NCBI RefSeq assembly: GCF_000003815.2
Contig: NW_023365713.1
Coordinates: 1 to 64,000, forward strand
DNA: 64,000 nt
From: Branchiostoma floridae
Lineage: Eukaryota; Chordata; Leptocardii; Amphioxiformes; Branchiostomatidae
Direction of reading: 5' to 3'
This document shows positions 31,166 to 42,322 of this stretch, one piece after another. Below the pieces are notes generated by a model, which searched no databases, was not told the origin of the DNA, and was given only the letters and a program-made list of their open reading frames with translations. Position 1 is the first letter of the stretch. Each line of letters begins with the position of its first letter. The position numbers and the translations under genes are program-made.

Positions 31166-33180
31166 GAGTTTAATGTATGTGACACGTCTTATTATTTCGT
31201 GTCAATAATTACCTCCATGAAATGTGGTAGATAGCTTTTGGTGTCATGACAAAGTGGGGCAAGTTTCAGCCCCCTAACATTTAATTGTGGAACTGCATGG
31301 GTGTTTTTGTCAAGACACTCCAAAGAGGATAACTGCAGAAAGGATCGACAAATTGCCTGCATTTTAGGCATGTGGGTAGTTTAGGCAAAGATGTTCATAA
31401 AGATATACATGTTATGCAAATGAGGACTTAATATAATTAATGAGAAAATTGTATAGTTCCATTGTTTTCAATAATTGGACCTCAATACATGTAACATATG
31501 TTAATTACGATAGGTGGAATAGCAAGCAGATACCAAATATGGTAATGAGGAATTTCTTTGCATAATTTATGGAAAAATTGCAAAACCGCTTTATGATAAA
31601 TAATGGGAATTTTATAACTGTGACATGTGTACGTTAGTCAATGATGAACACCACCATGCATAAATTATGTTAATGTGTTAGTCACTTGCATAAAATTTAC
31701 GACAGCTCTAAATTTTCATGGAGGTATGAGGTCGCCGAACTCTAGTTTACCCTGCGTTTGTCTCTCTGTCTGTCTGGCTGTGTGTGTGTGTGTGTGTGTA
31801 AACAAGATAACTCAAGAACGGTTGGGTTCATACTTGGTGTGTTGGTAGTGTCTGATGAAAGCTGGAAATGATTAGATTTTTGACCACATAGCGGCTCCCC
31901 TTGGTACTGCAGTGCAACTCCCGGTTTTGCTATCTCGGTGTTCTGAACATGCTATGGTCACGATTTTTGAGTGTTAGATAGCTATTGTGCTCAGGAAGAA
32001 ATGACATAAGCCTGGGCCCCCTAGCGTCTAGTCTTGGAATAGCAGGGGCATTTTTGTCAAAAACGTCTGAAGAAGGGAACAACGAATTTTCATTATTTTT
32101 GGTATGTAGGTACCTTAGACAATGTTGTAAAAGATAAGATACTAATTATTCAAAATAGGAGGATCAAATGAACCTACATCCTGATTATCAAGTATCTTTC
32201 TCTTGGTATTCTTGAATACGTTGTAATTCAGCGTTTTCTGTTGAATTGCAATATTTATAAAGCTTTTATGACCATAATATGTTCCAGATGTTCGTAACAT
32301 AAAAATACGTGATAGCGTAATACGTGTTTTTATGAAGTGCATTTACGTCCTAGATCTGTAATATGCAACCATTGGGTTCTAACTCTAAGGTTTCCCTAAA
32401 CGTCAACTTTTTAAATACTCGTTGTGGAACATTTCATGAAGGTGTGTGCTTCCAAACATATGTATTGGAACATCTAGACACTGTTTATTTTGCTAAAAGT
32501 TCTACAATAGCTCTGTAAACAGCGCTCAAATGTTGAATTCTATGTATGCCCCGACATTTATACACACAAATGTGTTATGCATCGGACTCTTCAATGTGAT
32601 ATTTGGTACCAGAAGAGGTATACAAATAACACTACAAGCATTATTTCGTAAATTCTACATCACTCGGGTCATTGTAAGGTCGTGGACTTATGTCGAATAT
32701 GTCTGTGGACGTGTAACAAGTAAGTCTCATCCATACACAGCTTACACATGTGAGGAAGCTGTACATAAACATTTCAGAATTATGAAAAGATGCTACATCT
32801 GATTATTAATTATCGATTCTTTCCGAATGTTTGGGCATTCAAGAAAGATGAGCAAGTATAGTATGAATTTTAGAAATGTATCATCTTGCATTGCACTACA
32901 CTGCATTCCAACATGACAATTCGTCGAGTGACCTGCGAAGAACGGCCCAGTAGACACTTCTATGTATGTACATAGAAGTGTCTACTGGGCCGTTCTGGGG
33001 CGAAGAGTGTATATATCCATATATATATATATATATACTTGGCATATGAAACGTTAGTCATCTTCTTTATTAGAAATGTATAGAGCTTCTAAGATCGCTG
33101 AATTAAAGGTTTGATAATAGCACTACTAATTGAAAAATTCTATTCTAAGTGATCCAAAGAATTCAGAAGATACATGCATG
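31166..33180. other. Intergenic DNA upstream of gene C
   Basis: (TG)n at about 31779-31799. 32150-32920 is the duplicated upstream block (compare 7.2-7.6, 10.1-10.5 and 56.8-57.4 kb). A perfect palindrome at 32939-32996 and an (AT)n run at about 33013-33040 follow. No exon seen. Confidence 0.5.
32939..32996. repeat. Perfect 28-bp inverted repeat with 2-base loop
   Basis: The arm 32939-32966 starts AGAACGGCCCAGTAGACACT; the reverse complement is 32969-32996 with no mismatch, loop TG. It is followed by an (AT)n tract. Confidence 0.95.
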
Positions 33181-33659
33181 ATAGTTAGGGCGTAAATGCA
33201 TATCATAAAAACACTTCTTATTTTTTATTAGAAACATCTGGAGCCTCTTATATGCATAATGGATAACATAAAAACACTTAGGTATTTTCTATTAAAAACA
33301 TCTGGAGCCTCTTATATCCCTTAAAAGCTTTCTAAACAATACTAAGCAAAATTTCTCTACTGAAATTTCGAATTCCAAGGTACTCTTGGATACCAATGCC
33401 AACATACTTGATATCATGGATAAAGGTTCATTTGATTTTCATAATCCAATAATAGTTGAAGTGTTTTCTATTTGCTTGAAACTTCAGCAGTTCCTTCATT
33501 TCCCAATATCAAAAACAGCTATAGTTTGACTACTTCATAAATGTTTGAAATTCATAAGGCCAGGTAAGTGTTTATAACCTATACCACTTGTTCACGGTAA
33601 AATTGTTTTCTTTGAACATGGGAAACATACTAGAAATGTAATAACTCTGCTATGATATT

Positions 33660-33746
33660 GGTACGTACGTTGAAGATGTGGACACTCATACTATTTCCGT
33701 ACGGTGGCATTTCCTTGTATGCTCTAAACTTCTGATGAGTATATAA
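33660..33746 (+). promoter_or_regulatory. Gene C core promoter (TATA box 33740-33746)
   Basis: Same block as in B: CCGTACGGTGGCATTTCC, TGTATGCTCTA, GATGAGTATATAAGA. It is almost identical to 12145-12218 over about 85 bases. Confidence 0.75.
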
Positions 33747-33769
33747 GAATGCGAGTTTTCTCTATCGGC

Positions 33770-33827
33770 AGGAGGCTCGGTGAGAGCCACGCGATACGGT
33801 CTTCAGCAACGTCTGCTAGACAATGAG
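33770..33827 (+). other. Gene C exon 1 (5'UTR)
   Basis: GGAGGCTCGGTGAGAGCCAC to CAATGAG and GTAAGC donor. No ATG. Near-identical to B exon 1. The 5' end is estimated from the TATA box. Confidence 0.65.
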
Positions 33828-33861
33828 GTAAGCATTTTACTATCATGTTTTAGATCTGTAC

Positions 33862-34953
33862 AGGCCCCGGTCACAAGAATCATACGTTTGACTGCGATTG
33901 AGGTTTTATGCTTGGTATAAGCGCAGTACGTCGTAAGTCGGGGAAGAATTGGAAGCAATGGTTTAAATATACGAAGTCGTGGTCACAAGGAACGTAGCGC
34001 ATCGTACGATGAGGAAATAAGAGCGTATCTGCGTCAATTGAAGGTGAATCATAGTAAATCGGGGAGCCTCGTATGACGAAAATAGAGCTGAAATCGAATT
34101 TTGAACATGTTCAAAGTTTCTCCATCGTCGCACAATTTTTATTATCCCCATATCAGACTTCATTACGGCCATTTTTCTTCTGATGACTTTAAAGATTCAT
34201 ACATTTTTAGCACGTGGAAATGGTTTCAGTTTCCCCTGATATTGTCGATGTTGACGAAAAAGGAAACTATATCAGTCGTAACTGTTCATAATAACAACTA
34301 GAAAACAGCGCGCCATGGCATCCAAGGCAATGTTTTCCACGTGGTGGATTCAGTATCACACACATGTGATGCATGTATTTGCTTGATTGCTACATACTCG
34401 TGGGTTCATAATAAGATGAAATCTCATCTCTCGCCGGTGTCTGGTCAATTTACCATAACCGTAACCATGGGGACAACTCGAAAGGAAAGGCAGGATTATG
34501 ATATAATGCTTATGATATGATTTTTGTCTGATGGCATTTTTTTCCAAAATATGATTTTCGAAAAAGCCTGACTCGTAGAGTCGGCAATCAGGCCGAGATA
34601 ATCAGACCAGTACTTGTGCTTGATTTGAACCTTTGTTTGTAAGACTCATGTTCTTATGGTTAACGTTTCTTTTGATTTGTTTTTAAAGTGAAAGACATTA
34701 TATGAAGGTATTCAACAGCTAGGTCCACATTTGGTTGGTTAAAGAAGCACAAGAAAGGTTCAAGAAGCGGTCATTCGGCTATTCAGAAGAGACACAAGTG
34801 AAAAATCGTACGACGCTAGAAAAATTTTGAACACCATCCGATGCTCTGCGGTAGCTGATTTTGATTACGATTTAGCCGCGATTCACTGCGATCATCGTGC
34901 GATATGCGGAATATGTCATCGCAAGGACGTCGTACGATCTTGTGACCGGGGCT
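33862..34953. mobile_element. 1.1-kb element with short terminal inverted repeats in C intron 1
   Basis: The left end GGCCCCGGTCACAAGA (about 33863) and right end TCTTGTGACCGGGGC (about 34938-34952) are inverted copies, and both are followed inward by ATCGTACG/CATACG-type motifs. It contains no open frame of note. Gene B intron 1 lacks it, so it inserted after the B/C split. Confidence 0.6.
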
Positions 34954-37012
34954 ATATTAGACAAGGGATAGCATTGCATAAGTTTACCTTTGAACAGAAT
35001 TTTGGAAGATATTATTTCTTAAAGTTGTAACCAGCACATCTTCCGTTATTTTCCTTGTTTTACCGTTTGAGTATAAAATAGGTTTTAGTCCTGTTTGTGA
35101 CGCTAAGATGTGAAGTATTATGAGCTTAGGGCCATGCCTGGTTTTCTATTTGGGTGAATCTATTGCTTTGCAGATTCGTTAACAATGTCAGGTTGAATAT
35201 TCGTTACCAGCAGACTCATATTTTTTATTGCACTACGTGTGTTTTATGGTTATACTGAATAATATAGTAGGTCATCTTATATCTAATTCATGTTCGTCAC
35301 ATACACAGCAAGAGTAGATGGAACTTGAAGTACAACATTCAAATACTATATCATTTCAATACTTCGTTCGAATACTACATCCCTTGGTTTACCTAAATTT
35401 GATCTTTTTCGAATTATATAGGAGTGAATAGAGGAAGGTATAGGTATGGTTGGTACTGTTTTTCCTGTTGGACCGGTCTGGAAAAACCGGACCTAAAATC
35501 AGTTGATTGAAAGGTTGCGTTGTAAGGTTCATTTGTATATCATAGTAAACCTTGAATATCCAATTCCAACGCTAAACGCTATAATCAGGTGAGTTAACAC
35601 CTCCACCTGTTTGAGCCTGCTATATCGCTATGTGTTTTATGAAATGTTCATAAACACTACTAAAACTAAACTGTCTACACTCAAAATCCTACTTTAAACG
35701 CATGCTTGGGTATCATATTGATATTCAGGACATTGACAAGTTTGATCTACAGTTTATAATTAATAGAAAACTTTTTTCAGTTTATCCGCTACTTCAGAAG
35801 TCCCTTCATTCCCCATTATCCATAAACAGCTGTAGATTGACTTCTTAACGGTAGAATGGAATTTGCAAGGACAGTTCAATGTATACAACCTCCTTCCATA
35901 TGGCTAAGGCAGATATTTTTTGTTCTAATTGGTAAATATAATGAAATAGAAATTACAAACTAGGAGTAGATAGTACAAACTTTGCTGTTACGTGGGTACT
36001 TAGGTTGAAGATGTAGGCACACATACCTTTACCCGTGTGGTCGCATTTACGTCGTGTGTTCTACTCTTAAGATTAGCTTATATGAAAGTACGTTAGAGCC
36101 ACACAATACGGTCTTTAAGTACATCTGCGTGGATGGGCTCTGTCGATGGTACAGATAGATGTCCAGTATTACAATTGTTTGCCTTGAAATGAGCCCAATT
36201 CCTTACATAAATTTGGAAATATTAATTTTGAAACTTTTATCAGCAAATCTTCTTTGTCTTCGTTTTGTCAGTCATGCTTGTCACACGCAAAGAAATATTA
36301 TGTGTACTTTTACCCTGGAATGAATCCATTGCGGTAATGGGGATTAGTTTTAACAACTTTAACAAGCAGACCTCAATTTACTTGGTCTTACTTTCATGGA
36401 AAAATGAATAATAGAGTAGGTCATTTAATGTAAAAACACTTTTTTTTTCGTCGTTCCGGAGAAGACTCTAACGTTGACAATTAGAGAATTTGCGAAAAGT
36501 TTTACATGTAAATATTAATCAGACGAGCTTAAAGAATTCTATAATATATAAGTATTCATATCATGTGTCATCATTAAGTTATCGTTCCAGGTAGGGAGTA
36601 GGCGAGACTCTATATCCGTTTGTTTTATAGTTGAGGAATGTGAGTTTGTTGGAGTTTCTAGTGGCCATACTATTTCATCCTCGATGAGAGCAGTTCCGGG
36701 TCGAGTATTGTGGCAAACTCAACAAAGTCAATACATCTTTCATGACACTTTTTAAGGCCAGTTCTAGATAGAGCCCAATGTTTGTTCTAAGCGCCCTTTG
36801 CTTGTACTCTCTTCAGCTTGGTACGTCCACACCAGTATTACACCATTACACTGTAATCCAGATTTTTAGGGTGTCTTTACTTTACAGGCCATTTATTTGC
36901 CACTACTGTACGAATGTATTGTGGTGGTTGCACGTAGATGTGAATAATGACACAATGTGCTACGTTGCTGACAAAGCGTGTGAATTATAATATATATGCT
37001 CTTAATTGACAG
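34954..37012 (+). other. Gene C intron 1, right part
   Basis: No coding exon accepted. 36000-36130 is a decayed copy of the promoter/exon-1 block (GAGCCACACAATACGGTC kept, TATA box lost). From about 35640 the DNA is near-identical to gene D from about 59790. Confidence 0.55.
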
Positions 37013-37028
37013 AACCGAGACCAGCCCA

Positions 37029-37067
37029 ATGCCCTGTTCCGCCATGAAGAGTAAACAGAGCAAGCAG
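37029..37067 (+). CDS. Gene C exon 2: start codon(s)
   Basis: ATG at 37029 (MPCSAM..., weak context) and in-frame ATG at 37044 (MKSKQSKQ, G at -3). The exon starts at 37013 after TTGACAG. Donor GTAAGA, phase 0. Paired ATGs are shared with B and D. Confidence 0.8.
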
Positions 37068-40000
37068 GTAAGAAATTAAATGTACTTAAACATTGGCAAT
37101 TAGGTCATTGGTTTAGTCAGTTCCATGTGCTCTTGATATCTATATGTTTGCATTTATATCAAATCAACTAGAATAAGCATTAAATCTAATAGTCCAAGTA
37201 AAAATTCTGTTGTGTCAAGTCTTGAAATACTTCAGTAGGTATTTACCCTATCTGCGTAAGTGATCAAACGTAAGTCTGATACATCATAAGCAATAATTTT
37301 TTTGGGTAATAGGGACATTTTTCTGGATTTTTTCAAAAGCAAATGTCATTTGAATTGTCCCTGTCCGAAGGGTTAGCTTACAGGCTCGCCTGGCAGCCCT
37401 GGCTGTGTACGCTGAACAGCCCAACCAATTATTTAGATAAACAAGTGCTTTTAAAAATGCTGACCTCTGCCCTTTATCACCCTCACACTCAGGGTTGACA
37501 ATCACGGCAAAGCCTATGATATCAACCCTGACAAATCAGCCACAGTATTCGGTTATTAGGGGTGCCTTGCTTATGAAGATTAATGAGCTTGCCCTTATAT
37601 GGGCAGTCAGCCGTTGGGGATCGGGCGTTGGCATGGTGAGCAAACAAAGTCATGGTAATACGTAACATGATTGGCTGATAGCTTCCCAGTGGCCTTTGCG
37701 AGACAGCTTGCGACAACAACAAGCCCAAGAAGGCCTGTTCTCTGATTGGTTGACAGCTTGTTTGTGGCGACAATCATAATACTCGTAGGTAGGGCCTGGG
37801 ACAGCAGGGCCCCATAAGGTAGTGCCGTTGGGGACCGGGCGTTAGGAGGATGCCCTTTATAGTCTTTGTGACATGTCTGAAACAACCCCCCCCTCCTTGT
37901 GGCAAATTTGGTACAAAATGACACCAAATGCGTAAATGACGAATATTTGGAAGCAGAAAACATCGTCATATTTTGTACATACACGCAAAACAATTTCAGT
38001 TCATTAGTACACAACTTATACGGTCTAAAAGAAGGCCCTCTATGTTAAACGGGGTGACAGACCGCCACGGTTTCACAGAAAACAGACCGAAACTCGTACA
38101 CTCTTGAAAACACGAACCGCTTGCTTATCTTACTCTTGTGCTCTTATGCACAACTTGTACGTTCCGATTCGTCTAAACCCCTTTTAAAAGAAATAATGCA
38201 ACAAACCTGTACTGTTCGCTTGCAGCTGTGCTGTAGCATTACGTCCACAGAGAGAAAACCATGGCCCTTGCCGAACTAGTGCGAATTACAGCAAAATGTC
38301 GTCTTCAAACTTCATTAACATAATATCTTCAAAAACGTGTATTAGATTACATTTCTTTCAATTTGTGAGTCACCAGTATGCATGGTATCTTCAAGTCTAG
38401 TGATCAATTTCATTTATACTATTTATTAATCCACATTGTTCTGACGTAATTTGGAGTGATATATAGACTGGTTTATTGATTGAAAACTCCTGGCAGCCAA
38501 AAGGCTGAATTATGAGATTCACAGTCCCACACTACAGGTAAAAAATACAACAATTAACTTGTATGCATTCAATCAACTTATGTACATAGTCGCCAACTTA
38601 CAACATAATAAAATGCAATAATCATTACACATTGGCGCTAAATAAAAGTTATTCACTGCTGTTCAAGAGCTTGACAATGTAAGGTAATGGACTTTGGGCA
38701 TATCGTTTTGTTCGTGCTGATATGGTGTCGATTCTGTTTTTTGTGTGTCTTTTTTCCCTCCCCGTAACTTCACCTCTGGTGCGTGAAAGCCAAGCTTGGC
38801 TTGGCCAGCTTCTTTCCAAACTCCCGGCACATGCCCTCAGGCGGCCAAACGTAAAAGAATAACCATACGCACAACTTATAGCCAGTATCATGCGGATGCT
38901 TATAAAACTAGCTTCATTCTTTCCTTCTCAGGTTTTTTTGGCAGTTTTTGTTCTTTTGATGACACTGCGAGAAACGACCGGAGGTAAGATTTGAGCAGGA
39001 ATAGACTTTAGACAAAGGTAGCACTAAAGTATTGTAATTGCACCAACTTTCGCGGTGGTTTAATGTTCGCCGTTTTCGCGGTGGCCACGTCACCGCGAAC
39101 TTAAAACCACCTTGAACGTTTTTATGGCAGTAAGAGACTTTAGTGCATGGTGCTACCGCGAACTTAAAACCACCGCGAAAAGTCTTTCTCGCTACCGCGA
39201 AATTAAATCCCCGCGCACTACAGTCCTACAGCGGCAAGAACTGCTTGCAACGTGTAAGACGGCCCCAGCAGATGCGGGTTTGTTGTTTGGAGTTTCCGTC
39301 TCCCATGAGCACTTTCGACCAAGGGTTCCTTCTACCCCTGATTCGTGTGTAGCGGGTGCTCCTAAGGCTGTTACTGCCACAAAAGCCACTGCCACTATCC
39401 AGTATATCCAAATATCAACTGTCCGAAATGTGGAGTCCGTGGCCAGGTCCCCACCAATTTGAGTTAATTTTGGCCAGATCATTACGCTTTTTTCACCTCC
39501 TTTTTTTCCTGCGATAGTACATATAGAATTTAATCTGGAATGTTATTTGATGTTTGTCGAAGAAGAACAAGGCAATTATGTTTAACGAGAAATTCGAGCG
39601 TATCAACATGTAGCTTTTACCGACATTGCGTTTTGTATCTAATGCTAAACCATTTGGGAGTTACTGTGTCCCAGTATTATTGCGCCCCAGTATTATTTGG
39701 ATTATCATCTGTTGATGAATATTTCATCTCAAAATACTAAACAACAATAGAAGATTGGGAGACTTTCCCAAATAAACAATTAGATAACAAATGTCTTACG
39801 TTATCTTATATGTGTTTTGCAATGTATTCTGACCAACATAGCGTGTCTGCATCCGTCTATAGTAACCACGGTGAAAATTCGAACTAGCGGCGTCGATTTC
39901 TCCGGCACGGGCGCAAGAATTACCCTACGGCTGAACACCAAACGTTCAGATGGGTCAACAGGATCTTTCGCCTGTGGTTTCGACTGCGGAGGTAGTAAGT

Positions 40001-41845
40001 GCGAAAGGGGAAGGTAACTACCATATTTAAAACATAAGAAGTACTAGTGATATTTTGTAAGTATCAAAGTTAAGTCACTCGGGATGTGATTTATGAAAAA
40101 TGCAAATGGCTGTTAAAGTAACAGCCCTTAAGATAAATGTTAATAAATACTGAAAGTGGAAAGAAGTCGCCGATTTTCAATGTCGTTGTTTTTGCACGTA
40201 ATGGGAGGAATACTTTCCCCTTTTCTCATTGTTTCAACCCTATTCAGACTTGGCTTCATTTGTCAATCATGGACGGGGGGCTTGTGGCTTTTGAGGTCCG
40301 CCCTTCAAACTTCTGTAACTGATTACATGTATCCCCATTCCGCTGGGGGGGGGGGGGGGGCATGTATTCAGGGGGGGGGAGGTATTACAAGGGTCAAAAC
40401 CCTCTCAAGGGGAAGGGATTACAGGGGTCCATACCATCCCCGGGACGGGGAAGGCGCTCTCCCGGCAAAGGGACTCCCACCGCGCTCTCAAAACCCTGGC
40501 TGGGTATTTTGACCCGGATTTTTAAGCTTATGTACCCTACCCTCAAAGTTAAAGCCCCTGTACCTGAAACTTAGTATGGACGTATACCTCAAGGACATTT
40601 TTGGTTCGATAATGATAAATTCAAATGAATTGATCTTATCATAAATACGGATAAGGATTAAGTGCATTCACCAGTGCACGAACTCTACCTCTTTTCTTTT
40701 AAATTTTGCACTTGTTTTGAAATTCTTAAAATCTACTGACAGCATTAGTCCACCACAGAACGATAAACTTTGTTTGAACTTCCTACTTTACCTACATGTG
40801 AATTTGATTTAGACCATGTAACTAATGTTGCAGACCTTGTAAATAAGATTCAAAGCAATGCATGTAAATATGTTTCAGTGTCGACACAGTTTCCTGTAAC
40901 GATCTGGACGGCGTTCTTGTGAGCGTGTATTTGAGAAATAACGGTGGAGGGTCGAATCCAAACTGGAGACCCGATTGGGTATTACTAAGTTTATGACACA
41001 AACCATTTCTGAATCAGTTTTCCTTTATTTTATCAATGTTTGGATAATTCGAATCCCAGAAATATTATTGAAAGCAACGTCTTTCCTTCCTCAGTCTCTC
41101 ACTTTTTTACTTCTTTTTCTCTGTTTCTCCATGTCTCTAGCTGATCAACTTCTGTCTCTCTCAGTATCTGTATGTCTTTCTCTCTTTCTCTCTTAGTATA
41201 TTAACTTTGGTTGATTGCGTCATCCTTTTCCCCTGAAGGTGAAAGTGACTTACGGCTCAGATAGGTACGAAATATCCTTCGGTTTATTCATCAACGTTGG
41301 AAGCAGTGCAACTAGGTATGTCTCAGGTGAGTTTAAAACAGCAATCATTAAATGTGGTTAGGGAAGGTGAAATTCGAAGCACGGACAGCGACACTGAATC
41401 AACAGTCTAACATTATTGTGGTCGCCATTACCTCCACGTCATCAAATAAAAAGATGAAGAATAAAATAACAAAAAGAACACGTTTCTATGAAAATGACTT
41501 CGATATTTGTGCATCCTCTTCACTGCTTACAAATACATAATTTAGGGCAAGCGTATCAACTCTTTACTCATTTATGCAGTAATTCATTAAGCAATATTTG
41601 TTATTTCAGCCGGATCGTGTACCCAACCATCAGACCCCAGCAATGGATACTACAGCGGCGGAACGAGTCACAACAGTGTTGGGTACTCACAGTGCTACCC
41701 AGGATACGAACTGACTTCGTCGTCTGACAGGAGCTACTTCTGCTTTGGAGGTTACCGATACCCAAAGTACCCAAGTGTGACATGCAGCGGTAATGTGGTA
41801 TTTCCAAATTTCGAGTAACGACATGTGGTGGCCAGTGAGAGACGG

Positions 41846-41915
<70 letters not shown>

Positions 41916-42181
41916 CGCAGCCCGGGAGGCTGAATTACGTTTCACTTACAGGCTTCATTCCATTAAAATCCCCCCAAAAAACTGATACAATCATAAAGAA
42001 AAAAATGCAAGACAAATGTTGACAAAAGATATCCCAAAAAGGGAAATTGCGAAATTTATTTATTACATACAGATCAGTCAATACAAATCAAAGAAGCTTA
42101 TAGAATTCTCGAAATCGATCATCCCATGTTTGCTGTTGATTACCTTTCTCTCTTTTATTCTCTCTGAATCGTTCCCTGCAT

Positions 42182-42249
<68 letters not shown>

Positions 42250-42250
42250 C

Positions 42251-42322
<72 letters not shown>

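Larger units (their letters stand above)
35640..40190. repeat. Segmental duplication, copy 1 (pairs with 59790-63620)
   Basis: Long stretches match almost base for base, introns included (e.g. 36778-36950 with 61010-61182). Exons 2-4 keep their spacing except for a hairpin segment present only here (39070-39225). The match ends just after about 40190. Confidence 0.85.

Noticed and set aside
40347-40460. G-run tract considered as a regulatory quadruplex
   Set aside because: Only composition supports it; it lies deep in an intron of C and has no counterpart in B or D. Kept as a simple repeat.
41687-41945. Minus-strand frames of CVCVCV and the like, and [12 protein letters not shown] frames around 42080-42390
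   Set aside because: These are translations of (CA)n, (TA)n and (TG)n microsatellites.
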